64,000 nt of DNA from JAILLW01 sp045640525 (lineage in GTDB: Bacteria; Bacillota; Clostridia; Lachnospirales; Lachnospiraceae), in contig JAZUFE010000025.1 in assembly GCA_045640525.1 (NCBI GenBank), forward strand, positions 62,001 to 126,000, written 5' to 3'. Both the position numbers and the translations under genes were made by a program. Below, one piece after another: positions 18,406 through 28,200 of this stretch. Every line of letters starts with the position of its first letter. Positions within the stretch are counted from its first letter, which is position 1. The notes below the pieces were generated by a model. That model was not told the DNA's origin, ran no database searches, and worked only from the letters and a program-made list of their open reading frames with translations.

Positions 18406-18437
18406 AGGAATCCGGTTCAGCTATCAACGCTCTCTCA
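18406..18437. repeat. Direct repeat, right copy
   Basis: Second copy of the element at 18045-18076: 16 identical bases (AGGAATCCGGTTCAGC) followed by a looser match around CAACGCTC. It begins 17 bp after the fourth hairpin unit. Confidence 0.8.
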
Positions 18438-18530
18438 TACAAGCATCATAAGCAGTCAGCTTACAGAGTTGCCGAGTTTTACACATTCCTATGGCATTTT
18501 ATCTAAAAAGATTGAGTATATCTGAAAAAA

Positions 18531-18566
18531 TGCGGAGAAAATGTACCCTCGCACATTTTCTCCGTA
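18531..18566 (-). terminator. Rho-independent terminator of the dnaD-dnaI-prs operon
   Basis: A perfect 12-bp stem (CGGAGAAAATGT pairing with ACATTTTCTCCG, 18533-18544 and 18553-18564) with an 8-nt loop. On the minus strand it is followed by TTTTTT (18530 downward). It lies 80 bp after the prs stop. The strand is chosen by the T-run and by prs. Confidence 0.85.
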
Positions 18567-18645
18567 TTTTCAAAATAAACATTTTCACCTATATAGGGAT
18601 TAGTGTAATTACAAATCCCTGTGCATAATTGTATACTTCGGTTAT

Positions 18646-19848
18646 TTACAGCTCGCCGTTTTTGTATCTGGTAACGATTGACTGGATTCTTTCGAAAGGA
18701 TCAAGCAAATCTGAAATTGAAGCATCGTGATTGAGAGTATCGATGAGGTAAGCAATGTACTTACTTAAATCGCAATCGATGTACCATTCACGGCTAAGCA
18801 ATTCGGGTGTTTGATAAATCAAATTGGTTGTAAGAACACCGGCAATTGTTCCTGCTTTATATGCTTCATCAAACTTATCAAGTCCACCTGTAAACAAACC
18901 GAAAGTTGCACAGATAAATATCTTGTTGGCATTACGTTTCTTAAGGCCTGCAGCAACTTCCAAAACCGATTCGCCCGAAGAAATCATATCATCAACAATA
19001 AGTACATCCTTGCCGGAAACATCAGTACCTAAGAACTCATGAGCTACTATAGGATTACGTCCGTCAACGATTCTGGTGTAATCACGTCTTTTATAGAACA
19101 TACCCATATCAAGGCCAAGCACGTTGGCCATGTAAATCGCACGACTCATTCCGCCTTCATCGGGGCTGACAACCATCATGTGCTCTGCGTCAAGATTAAG
19201 GCCTTTGACATGATTAAGAAGTCCCTTGATAAACTGATATGTAGGCTGAACGGTTTCAAAGCCGTTCAGAGGAATAGCATTCTGAACACGAGGATCATGA
19301 GCGTCAAAAGTAATAATATTATCAACACCCATCTTAACCATTTCCTGCAATGCCAAAGCGCAGTCCAAAGATTCTCTTGCCGTACGCTTATGCTGACGCG
19401 ACTCATACAAGAACGGCATAATAACCGTAATTCTTCTTGCTTTACCGCCCACTGCAGCTATTATTCTCTTTAAATCCTGGTAATGATCATCCGGAGACAT
19501 GTGATTTTCATGTCCGCATAAAGAATAGGTCAAACTGTAATTGGCTACATCGACCAAAAGATATAAGTCAGTACCACGAACGGATTCTAAAATCATTCCT
19601 TTGGCTTCGCCTGAACCAAAACGCGGTACCTTTGCTTTAAGAATATAGGAATCTCGCTGATATCCTGCAAATGCTAAACTGTCCTTGTGCTCACTCTCTC
19701 TTTGAGTACGCCACTTGACCAGATAATCGTCTACTTTTTCTCCCAAAGTTCTGCATCCTTCAAGAGGAATAATGCCCAACGACCCGACCGGTATTGTTTC
19801 CAGATTTCTGGTTTCTTCACGCTCGCCCATGATTCGTCCTTTCATCAC
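18646..19848 (-). CDS. prs: Ribose-phosphate pyrophosphokinase (long, divergent form)
   Basis: Makes PRPP from ribose-5-phosphate and ATP for nucleotide, His and Trp synthesis. At 400 residues it is clearly longer than the usual ~315. Landmarks are recognisable but divergent: FDAHDPRVQNAIP (metal/ATP region), VVSPDEGGMSRA (usual SPD-GG-RA), MFYKRRD, and the PRPP loop DVLIVDDMISSGES, where the usual Asp-Thr has become Ser-Ser. Three candidate starts exist (19848, 19845, 19830). AAAGGA six bases before 19830 and AGGAAC before 19845 are both credible, so the first six residues are uncertain. The start overlaps the stop of the DnaI-like gene, making it the third gene of a replication operon. The family call is firm; activity of the altered loop is assumed. 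Confidence 0.88.
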   Translation of the reverse strand: MMKGRIMGEREETRNLETIPVGSLGIIPLEGCRTLGEKVDDYLVKWRTQRESEHKDSLAFAGYQRDSYILKAKVPRFGSGEAKGMILESVRGTDLYLLVDVANYSLTYSLCGHENHMSPDDHYQDLKRIIAAVGGKARRITVIMPFLYESRQHKRTARESLDCALALQEMVKMGVDNIITFDAHDPRVQNAIPLNGFETVQPTYQFIKGLLNHVKGLNLDAEHMMVVSPDEGGMSRAIYMANVLGLDMGMFYKRRDYTRIVDGRNPIVAHEFLGTDVSGKDVLIVDDMISSGESVLEVAAGLKKRNANKIFICATFGLFTGGLDKFDEAYKAGTIAGVLTTNLIYQTPELLSREWYIDCDLSKYIAYLIDTLNHDASISDLLDPFERIQSIVTRYKNGEL

Positions 19849-20807
19849 GTTCCTGTTTTTTTAGTTTTTCGTATATCCTGGCCACTGAACTTATGAAACG
19901 AATACCACTCAATGAGTCTGGAAAAAATGCGGTCCGAATATCTCTCCTGAATATCCTGAAGATCAAGATTGGTTGAGATAATCGTGGACTTTCGGCTCAA
20001 ATGTCTTTCGTTAAGAAGCGAAAACAGTTGAGTAGCAACGGCATTAGTCAAAAGTTCTGTGCCAAGGTCATCTATAATGAGCAAATCTGCCTGATATATA
20101 TCATCCTTCATGCCCGCCAAAGAAACTCTGTCTCCCTTGTCAAACATAACGTCCGACAACAGTTTAAACAGCTCTGTTGAGCTAAAATAGATAACATTAT
20201 AGCCTTTATCAAGGAGTTCTTTCGCAATGCAACCCGAAAGGAACGATTTGCCCGTACCTACTGTACCATAAAACAATAGATTCTGATAGTCACTTCCGAA
20301 ATTTTGTACAAAATTGTGAGTTTGCTCTACTGTATTTTGAAATCGTTGTAGGTTTTCACCATCATAGTATTCATATGAAAGATTATCATAGTTGTCATGA
20401 GAAAGAATTGAATCCAAATTCGAATTCTCGTAAAGCATTGCCGTAACGGCCTGTCTAAAGCAGTGGCATCTTTCACCGTCAACATATCCTGTATCTTTAC
20501 AATCAGGACATTCGTAAGACAATTCAAGATAATCAGCAGAGTATCCTGCTCCAATCAACAGATCCTTTTTCATTTGAGTCAAATTATCAATCGTAGCATT
20601 GATTTCCGAAACAGCAACCTCATCGCCTGAAAGCATTCTTTTGGTAGCGGAAATTCCAAAAGCAGCAATTGACTCGTCCAACTGTCTGTATCCGGGTAAA
20701 TTGTCATTAATATATTTGATTTTCAAAGAAAGCTCTTCCTGAGCCTTCAATTGCTTGGCCTTGTATGAACGCATCAAAGCATCATACTGTGAATTACTTA
20801 TGGACAC
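19845..20807 (-). CDS. DnaC/DnaI-like helicase loader ATPase
   Basis: A 320-residue AAA+ protein of the DnaC/DnaI/IstB group. Residues 1-100 are helical. A Cys cluster follows (YECPDCKDTGYVDGERCHCF), as in the zinc-binding N-domain of DnaI. Then come Walker A FYGTVGTGKSFLSGC, Walker B LLIIDDLGTE and sensor STNLDL. It loads the replicative helicase at origins. It is not an IS21 IstB, because no transposase is near and dnaD lies directly upstream (46 bp). Its stop overlaps the prs start. The DnaD-DnaI pairing is the standard low-GC Gram-positive helicase-loading set. Confidence 0.9.
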   Translation of the reverse strand: MSISNSQYDALMRSYKAKQLKAQEELSLKIKYINDNLPGYRQLDESIAAFGISATKRMLSGDEVAVSEINATIDNLTQMKKDLLIGAGYSADYLELSYECPDCKDTGYVDGERCHCFRQAVTAMLYENSNLDSILSHDNYDNLSYEYYDGENLQRFQNTVEQTHNFVQNFGSDYQNLLFYGTVGTGKSFLSGCIAKELLDKGYNVIYFSSTELFKLLSDVMFDKGDRVSLAGMKDDIYQADLLIIDDLGTELLTNAVATQLFSLLNERHLSRKSTIISTNLDLQDIQERYSDRIFSRLIEWYSFHKFSGQDIRKTKKTGT

Positions 20808-20853
20808 AATTTCCTCAATTCTGCACTGATCGGCTTGTATAATTTAATCTTTG

Positions 20854-21867
20854 CTAATTGCTCAATAACTGCTTCTCAAGCTCATCAAAATCATAATTTC
20901 TTTGACTGTACTGTTTAAAAGCTCCTGCCCCTTGATTACTAACCTTCCTGGGCTTGGAAGCGGAAGCGAATGATGCATCCAGTGCCTGAATATCCGACTT
21001 ATGATGAACACTGCTTTCAAACCATGAAGACAGAATCTTATCGGCATATTCGAATCTGTGCGAATCGGTAGCCATAACCGTCCTGTCACAGGCTTCTTTG
21101 ATAATCTCAAATTCATAGCCGAATTCATTGGTCCATCTGTTAATGTAATCTACCTCTTTCTTGGTAGGCGCATTACTCTTACCCAAGGCGTTCATTGTAT
21201 CATAGACAACTTTGTCATATTTCTTAGATGCTTTGGCAGCCTGCTTTGGAGTCGTAATTCCCTGTTCCTTCCAGCTTATCGCTACCTTTTCAATGTATCT
21301 GAAGTCTTTCTTGCCCCTTCCGACACAATAGTCAAAAAGAAAATCTATCAATTCATTACTGAATCCCAGTTCATCGCTAAAAAACAGAACCGTTTTAACA
21401 TCGGATACCGTAAGAGATTTACCCAAGTATTGTTCAACCACGAACAGCAATTCTTTGGTCGAATCATTGGATTTGAATGTCATAACATCATCGGTAGAAT
21501 ACTGTGGCTTCACATATTCGTTTCTTACCGGAAGCTGTACAACCGGTGCAAGCGAAAGCGAAGTATTCTTGGCAACAACATCCAAAAGACGCACTCCGAT
21601 CAAATTTTTGGCCTCATCATAATCAAGTGCCAGAAGATTATTCTTCTCCCAATATTTAAGTGCACGCTGTACATCCTTCTCGGTATAGTTAAACTGATCT
21701 GCCAAATCAGATATACTGCAACTGTTATGCGATGAAATCACGCGAAGAAGGTAAAGATATATTTTGATCTGCGCATCATTGGCATCCTTCATATAATTGT
21801 CGATAAAAATATTGGATACCACAGTGGCATCTGCAGAATAATCCTGATAAACTTTGAATTGACTCAT
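20854..21867 (-). CDS. dnaD: DnaD-domain replication initiation protein
   Basis: A 337-residue protein with an N-terminal winged helix (NDAQIKIYLYLLRVISSHNS to about residue 80) and DnaD/DnaB2-like helical domains (about residues 120-200 and 215-285, for example IDFLFDYCVGRGKKDFRYIEK and FGYEFEIIKEACDRT). The motif Tyr-x-x-x-Ile-x-x-x-Trp appears as YADKILSSWF. DnaD-type proteins remodel DNA at the origin and recruit the helicase loader, encoded next in the operon. The start ATG has GGGGA seven bases upstream. Upstream, before murC, lies a cluster of DnaA-box-like 9-mers, suggesting DnaA-linked control. Confidence 0.88.
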   Translation of the reverse strand: MSQFKVYQDYSADATVVSNIFIDNYMKDANDAQIKIYLYLLRVISSHNSCSISDLADQFNYTEKDVQRALKYWEKNNLLALDYDEAKNLIGVRLLDVVAKNTSLSLAPVVQLPVRNEYVKPQYSTDDVMTFKSNDSTKELLFVVEQYLGKSLTVSDVKTVLFFSDELGFSNELIDFLFDYCVGRGKKDFRYIEKVAISWKEQGITTPKQAAKASKKYDKVVYDTMNALGKSNAPTKKEVDYINRWTNEFGYEFEIIKEACDRTVMATDSHRFEYADKILSSWFESSVHHKSDIQALDASFASASKPRKVSNQGAGAFKQYSQRNYDFDELEKQLLSN

Positions 21868-21987
21868 TTAGGTCCCCAACCATTCATTTAGTATCTCTTT
21901 CGAGCAAAGTAATACTATCATAGTTCGGTTCAAAAATAAATAGGGAAAATCAACGCAACCCCAGTATTTTCAAGGGTTTGCAGATAT

Positions 21988-22102
21988 TGTGGATAATGTG
22001 GATTGTGTGGATAGCGATACGAATTCCTTTAATTTGTTGACAAAAATATCCACAAATTTTGACAGGTGAATACCGACCAAAATCTGTGGATAATGTGGAC
22101 AA
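21988..22102. promoter_or_regulatory. Cluster of six DnaA-box-like 9-mers upstream of dnaD
   Basis: Against the consensus TTATCCACA (reverse TGTGGATAA): 21988-21996 TGTGGATAA (perfect), 21997-22005 TGTGGATTG (two mismatches), 22006-22014 TGTGGATAG (one), 22046-22054 ATATCCACA (one, opposite strand), 22085-22093 TGTGGATAA (perfect), 22094-22102 TGTGGACAA (one). The first three and the last two are head-to-tail with no spacer. The cluster ends exactly at the murC stop and lies 120 bp upstream of the dnaD start. Confidence 0.8.
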
Positions 22103-23482
22103 CTATTTTCTCAGGAGTTCTTCCCCAACATTTACAATATCTCCGGCACCCATAGTTATCAACAAGTCACCCGGTGCACAATTTTTTAAAATAAATTTTT
22201 CAATTTCTTCAAATGATGGTAAATAATAACCTTCTGTATTTCTGTCCTTCAATCTGTCCAATATATCTTGAGAAGATATTCCAAGCGTATTTTTCTCACG
22301 AGCCGCATAGATATCAGCCAATATAACCGCATCCGCAAGCGAAAGAGCATCTGCGAAATCATCCAAAAATGCCTTGGTTCTGGTATATGTATGAGGCTGA
22401 AAGGCAACCCACAATTTCTTATGCGGATATGCCAGGGCAGCTTTAAGTGTTGCCCTTATTTCCGACGGATGATGAGCATAGTCATCAAGAATTTCTATTC
22501 CCTGTACAATACCTTTCTTTTCAAATCTCCTCTTCGCTCCGCCGAAGCCCCTCAATGCACATTTGACAAGTTCTCTGTCAACCTTAACAAAATCGGCAAG
22601 TGCGATTGCGGCAAGTGCATTAAGTACATTGTGTTCTCCCGGAACGCCCAAAACAATCTCTTCTTTTGAAAAATACGGAGAATTTACTTCAAAATGTGTC
22701 AAGCCGTCTTTATCCGTATAAATACCTGTCGGATAATAGTCGGACTTAGCATCTTTACCGAAAGTAACAATCTCGGACTTAACATCCTGTAAGACAACAT
22801 CAACATGGGGAATGTCTCCACCCACAATAACAATTCCATCCTCCGGAGTAAGGCATGCAAAGCGATGGAAGGATGAACGAATATCATCAATATCTTTAAA
22901 GAAATCCAAATGGTCTTCTTCAACATTCAAAATCAAAGTAGCCTTGGGGAAGAAATTCAAAAAGCTGTTGGTATATTCACAAGCTTCCGTAACAAATATA
23001 TCGGAATGTCCTATACGTATGTTTCCTCCGATCGAATCCAGAATTCCTCCGATTGACAAGGTCGGGTCCATATCGGCTTCCATCATAATTTCGGAAATCA
23101 TTGATGTAACGGTAGTCTTTCCGTGAGTTCCGGAAACAGCTATCGGAAGTTTGTAGTTTCGCATAAGCTGTCCGAGAAGCTCGGCTCTGCTAAGCATTGG
23201 AATATTAAGTTCGGTTGCTCTGACAAATTCCGGATGATCCTTATGTATAGCGGCCGTATAAACAAACACATCTATATCTTCGGTAATATTGTCCGCCACC
23301 TGACCTATGTATATTTTTGCTCCGTGAGACGCAAGCGTATCGGTAAGCTCGGATTGAGCTCTGTCGGAACCTGTAACTTCAAACTTCGCGTCAAGCAGAA
23401 CCTCTGCAAGACCGCTCATACTAATGCCTCCGATGCCACAAAAAAATACCTTCACGGGCTCACTCAAATTTATTTGATACAT
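22103..23482 (-). CDS. murC: UDP-N-acetylmuramate--L-alanine ligase
   Basis: A full-length (459 residues) Mur ligase that adds L-Ala to UDP-MurNAc, the first amino acid of the peptidoglycan stem. The N-terminal Rossmann domain shows FFCGIGGISMSGLAE and GSD. The ATP site is VSGTHGKTTVTSM (about residues 115-127), and the C-terminal domain carries DDYAHHPSEIRATLKAA. GAGGGAGA lies eight bases before its ATG. It lies 12 bp downstream of the acyltransferase gene. ddl and murF lie 7-8 kb upstream in the same orientation, so the region is enriched for stem-peptide synthesis. Confidence 0.97.
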   Translation of the reverse strand: MYQINLSEPVKVFFCGIGGISMSGLAEVLLDAKFEVTGSDRAQSELTDTLASHGAKIYIGQVADNITEDIDVFVYTAAIHKDHPEFVRATELNIPMLSRAELLGQLMRNYKLPIAVSGTHGKTTVTSMISEIMMEADMDPTLSIGGILDSIGGNIRIGHSDIFVTEACEYTNSFLNFFPKATLILNVEEDHLDFFKDIDDIRSSFHRFACLTPEDGIVIVGGDIPHVDVVLQDVKSEIVTFGKDAKSDYYPTGIYTDKDGLTHFEVNSPYFSKEEIVLGVPGEHNVLNALAAIALADFVKVDRELVKCALRGFGGAKRRFEKKGIVQGIEILDDYAHHPSEIRATLKAALAYPHKKLWVAFQPHTYTRTKAFLDDFADALSLADAVILADIYAAREKNTLGISSQDILDRLKDRNTEGYYLPSFEEIEKFILKNCAPGDLLITMGAGDIVNVGEELLRK

Positions 23483-23494
23483 TCAATTTCTCCC

Positions 23495-25207
23495 TCACTT
23501 TCCGCTTTCGGAATTTCTCTTAAAAAATTTATCGTATAAATAGTTAGCTGCCGCAATAGCAGTATTATCATAAACAAACGCCACAATATATGAAAGAACG
23601 AAGCATCCCAAAATCATTCCGACAATACACAATGTCAGGTGACCGTGATCGGCCTCAAAGCTCCATCCGAAAGGAAGGACAACCTTGAGCAACAGCAACA
23701 CGTGTATCAGCATGATTGAAAAGTTATATTTCGATATGGAGGCAATGATTATATTTTTGCGTCCAAATATCTTTTTAAAACGTGTAAACACAGCAAACAC
23801 TCCCGCGCCTATAAGCCACATATTGGGAGTCCAATTAGATGTGTAGTACAAAAGGTCATATCTAAAATAAATCATAAGGAACGTGACTACAAGACCAATT
23901 ATGCCCAAAATTACGAACAATCCGAAGCGCTTTTTTGAATGTTCTGTCGTCATATAGTATCCGAGCAAAAATACACCTATCCATCCGGCTATAGGCGTTT
24001 CTATGCCGAATGTTATACCGAATATCGGAAAATATGTGGTCAGACAGTTAAATATAAAGCCTGCAACAATCAATCCGAACAGCTGGCCTTCGCTGATTTT
24101 GGCAACCACTATTCTTAGGAACGGTGCAAAAATATACAAACCGATAATTACATAGACAAGCCACATATGAGGCATATATTCCGAGCGTCCCGTTGCAAGG
24201 CCTTTTAATATTGACCTTACCCCGTCACCTATACCATTGGCAAAAGCCTCCTTCTCATATCCCATAAGCGCATACAGCAAAAAATAGCTGACGGTAGGAA
24301 TCAGTACCTTACCCATTCTCTTAATATAAAAATCCTTAAGTGATTCTTCCCTTGGGGCAAGCAGCAAAGCACCGCTTAACATTACATACAAAACATTACA
24401 ACACAAAGACAATGCAAGTATTACACGAAGTGTTGAATACCCGGGATCTCCCAATGAAACGTTGGGAGTATAAGCTTCACAAACGGAATGTTCAGCTATT
24501 ACACATAGTGCCGCGAGTGTCCGCAAATAATCATATTCATATTTGTGTTCAGAACCCAAAGCTCCCGGATTGACGAAAAGTCCCTTAATCGGATATCCAT
24601 ATTTTCTGATTCGGTCACGATGCGAACAATATGCAAGAAATAGAATCGCAAAGAGAATAACAGCCCTTACGGCAACAGCAATGCCAAAATCCGTTTCATA
24701 ATAGTTACAAACGGCAGGCATTGTCCTACACAAAGCAATCGTGTCTATCGTACAGTCCAAATCAAGATCGATACGTACAATATTAACCGGATAGTTGGGA
24801 AGACTCAAAAAGCAGCTTGAATGTCCGGCATCTATCGAAGCAATAACCGTATGACTTTCCGAGAGGATTTCATCATTGGCTTTCGAATAATAAACCGTTA
24901 CCACTGTTGGGTTCATAACGGATTCTTTTAACTTAACCATCACACCCGAAAAGCTGTCATTGTAGCCTTGGTACATTATCCACGCATCATCGGCTGTGGG
25001 AGTATACTTACCTGTCAAAGTATCAAATTCAACATTGCCGGCTGTAAATTCATCCGCAGTTATATCCCGGTACTCACCCTGCAAAGAATAGTCCTGCGAA
25101 ACTCTGTTCCACGAAAACAATACTGCCAATCCAAGTGATATAACAGCAATAACCACTATCGGAAGAATCCTTATTCTGTTTACTGATTCCAAGCTCTTTT
25201 CTTTCAT
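23495..25207 (-). CDS. Membrane acyltransferase, acyltransferase-3 family, with extracellular insert
   Basis: A 570-residue integral membrane protein. The C-terminal ~340 residues are an acyltransferase-3 (OafA/WecH-like) domain: it opens with YDYLRTLAALCVIAEHS, whose Arg and His are the usual conserved pair, and has about ten hydrophobic segments. Upstream there is an N-terminal membrane anchor (residues 10-30), then a ~130-residue soluble, probably extracellular domain and another membrane segment near 180. Family members O-acylate cell-surface sugars using acyl-CoA. Neighbours (YfhO-like membrane protein, GT2) suggest a wall or surface glycan as acceptor. Start ATG with GGGGAAG upstream. 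Confidence 0.85.
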   Translation of the reverse strand: MKEKSLESVNRIRILPIVVIAVISLGLAVLFSWNRVSQDYSLQGEYRDITADEFTAGNVEFDTLTGKYTPTADDAWIMYQGYNDSFSGVMVKLKESVMNPTVVTVYYSKANDEILSESHTVIASIDAGHSSCFLSLPNYPVNIVRIDLDLDCTIDTIALCRTMPAVCNYYETDFGIAVAVRAVILFAILFLAYCSHRDRIRKYGYPIKGLFVNPGALGSEHKYEYDYLRTLAALCVIAEHSVCEAYTPNVSLGDPGYSTLRVILALSLCCNVLYVMLSGALLLAPREESLKDFYIKRMGKVLIPTVSYFLLYALMGYEKEAFANGIGDGVRSILKGLATGRSEYMPHMWLVYVIIGLYIFAPFLRIVVAKISEGQLFGLIVAGFIFNCLTTYFPIFGITFGIETPIAGWIGVFLLGYYMTTEHSKKRFGLFVILGIIGLVVTFLMIYFRYDLLYYTSNWTPNMWLIGAGVFAVFTRFKKIFGRKNIIIASISKYNFSIMLIHVLLLLKVVLPFGWSFEADHGHLTLCIVGMILGCFVLSYIVAFVYDNTAIAAANYLYDKFFKRNSESGK

Positions 25208-25235
25208 TCCTTACTTCCCCGTTATCATTCCAAGG

Positions 25236-28200
25236 TTATTCTTTCGTAAGTTCTTTCAGCTGCTTATACGTGCTCTTGAATATCTTTCTGGCAACACCCG
25301 GTTCAAAGATATCCTCCATACCGAAGAATTCAAATGTATTTTTGAATCCCCAGTTTGACTTAATTGCCGACAGCTGCAAATATTTTTCTACGGCAGCATC
25401 AAAATTCTCATCGGCCTGCTCATAAGTTTCCAAAGCCAGTAATGCCGAAGTTCCGTATGATATGTAATAGAAAGGTGATTGGAACAAATGCCACACACCT
25501 GTCCAGGTATATACTTCATCGACACCCTCCTCGGGTACGAAGCCATATTCTTTTTCCAATTTAAAGAACTGTCTGCCAAGTTCCTCAACCGTACAGTCGG
25601 GATGTTCATGTGCATAGATTTCGAATTCTGTTATCATACATGATTGAACTATCGTATATAAAAATCCCTCAATCTCCTGATATGCCAAAAATCCACCGAC
25701 TTCCTCACCGTAAATATCCGGATAATATCTTGAAAACAATACTTCCAAGCCCTGTGAATTGTATTCCGACAAATCAATATTATTGAAATCTTCATAGTCG
25801 TCTTCATATGTATTCAACATATGATTAAAATGTCCGAATTCATGAACATGCGTAAATATATCACTATAAGTACCGTACGGCGAATCAAATATGAATGCGT
25901 CACCGTATTTATCAAAAGGAATCGTAAAACCGTTTTCTTCCTTGATATCCGAAGGCGCCATGTCAAACAAATTATTATCAAGAAGATATTGCAAAGAGTT
26001 CTCAAGTTCCGGCGAAATCTCACCCATATACGGTTTCAGCTGTTCAAACGTACCGCGCCCGTAAGATATCTCAAAATCTTCGGGCAATCGGAAATTCTCT
26101 GCCAATTCTTCCGTCTTGCCCAAATATCTGCTGCATTTATCCTTAATTTCGGCACACAAACTCTTAACATCTTCAAGCGTATAGTCCTTTCCGTATACTT
26201 CGGCATAGGCATAATCCGCATAATTGTCATAATCGTTCAACTCTGCTATTTGGTCACATACATCAAGAAGTTCCAAATAAATTTCACCGACAACCTTGGC
26301 ATGCTCCTCATCCAATCCGTTATCGAGTTCTTCGGCCATAATCGTGAAATACTCATTTTGTAAACTTTCTTCTTTCAGAATCAGGTCTTTCTCTTCATCG
26401 CTAGTCTCTTCATACTCTTTCAGACTATCAATAACCGCCGAACGAAGCCTCTTATGCATCGTAACCTCATACGGCGATTGACAAACTTTCTGCACCGCCA
26501 TATTGATTGCATTATTGACATCAATCAGCTGAGAATTAATTCGACTCATCATATCCGAAGCTTCATTATCGGTATAATCTTGGAATGACTTGATGTTATA
26601 CATACTATAAGCGGTTGTACAATCATCCAAAATCGAATTACCTTCATCGTACAATGCCAACAGCTCATCTTCCCTGCCAAATTGTTCAACCAGTTCCTTG
26701 TCGGAAAGATCACTGTCATTGGCAGCATCATTGATCTCGTCAACCATGGCCTCAAGTTCATCGGCTATTTCCATGATTCTGTCATAGTCCGGGGTCGGTA
26801 TATCTCTTAGTTCATATGGAATATCACTCTTTTCCTTATCCAGGAATATGGATGTTGTTCGGTAAAGATATACGATGTAGGGAGAATCTTCACTCTCATA
26901 TGTATTAATCAACGTAAGTCCGACCTCGTCGGCATTGTTTATCTTTACCCTTGAAAAAATATATCTGCCCGCAATATCCTTGAAGGCATTCAGATCAATA
27001 TAAATATCTTCATCTGTGTATTCGTAATTCCTGTATGCATTGGTAATGGAAGAATTGGTTCCGGAATACAAGTTGCATCTTGCTCCCCAATTATCGTAAT
27101 AAGCAGCGGATTCAGGTTTTTGATTAAGTGCCGGAGCTATAATCTTACGAAATTCTTCCTTGTAGAACTGTGAATAATATCCTAAATATCCGTCCAAGGT
27201 ATGAAAACCGTTATATTGCAAAACTGCCGGATAAAATCCGTATGCAGCACACCATTCTCCGTCGTAATTGATGTCTTCTTTAATATCGTTGAATAAATCT
27301 TCCGAAAAGAATTCTCCGTAAGAAAGCTCATTGGAACGTGTTCCGGACAATGTTTCTTTGGCAATATCGTAACAAGTATGGTAAATGTCATTGTATCTTG
27401 TGTTACTAAGTACCGTTACAATCATCGCGCCAATAAGAATAAGTCCGGCAAATGGTTTGAATTTCGGCAGAAGATCGTATACGCGCTTGGCAACAATGAA
27501 TAAAGCAACATACCACAAAAACGGATTAAAGAATATCGTTCTGTTAAACTGAAAACCCGAAAGCGGCGGCAAAATTGTCTCAAATACCTTTCGTACACCT
27601 TCGCTGTAATACAATCCGTAAACAATGCTGTTAAACAATATAAACAAAATAACTCCGTAGAACGGGTCACGGAAGATTTTCTTCAAATTTCCGGCTTTGA
27701 CATATGCAAATGTCTGATATATCAAAAACAATCCGCACACGGGCAGCGCAAAATACAGCTGCATAGCTTCGGAATGCATGTCACCGTACAAAAATGCACC
27801 GAAGATTTCTTTCAATATGTCACCGAATCCAAGCGATTCGATAACCATCGTGCTTCTTATCGTATCCGAAACAGGGAACAGCATGGTAATAAAAAGCCTG
27901 TATTCGCACAATACGTATCCTACGGAAAGTACTGTAACAGCCAAAAGGAGTCTTAACGGAAACCTTCTCGTCTTAATCCATCTGTAGATAAAGTATACAA
28001 ACAAATATCCAATCAGAAAAAATCCGAAATACGAAAAATAGCTCAGCATCGGATAAATCAAAAGAGCCGAGTACCACAGAATATTGGGTTTGGCGATAAT
28101 ACGTCTTATTATAAAAACAAACAAGGGAATTGAAGAAAAGCATATTCCGAAATTGGGGAAAAGATTCAGTATTCCGTATGCAAGACCACACAGCATGGAA

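Noticed and set aside
19845..20807. IS21-type IstB transposition helper
   Set aside because: No transposase or terminal repeats; dnaD directly precedes it and a zinc-binding N-domain like DnaI is present.
21988..22102. Chromosomal replication origin
   Set aside because: DnaA boxes are present, but dnaA, dnaN and an AT-rich unwinding region are not; kept only as a regulatory or titration site.
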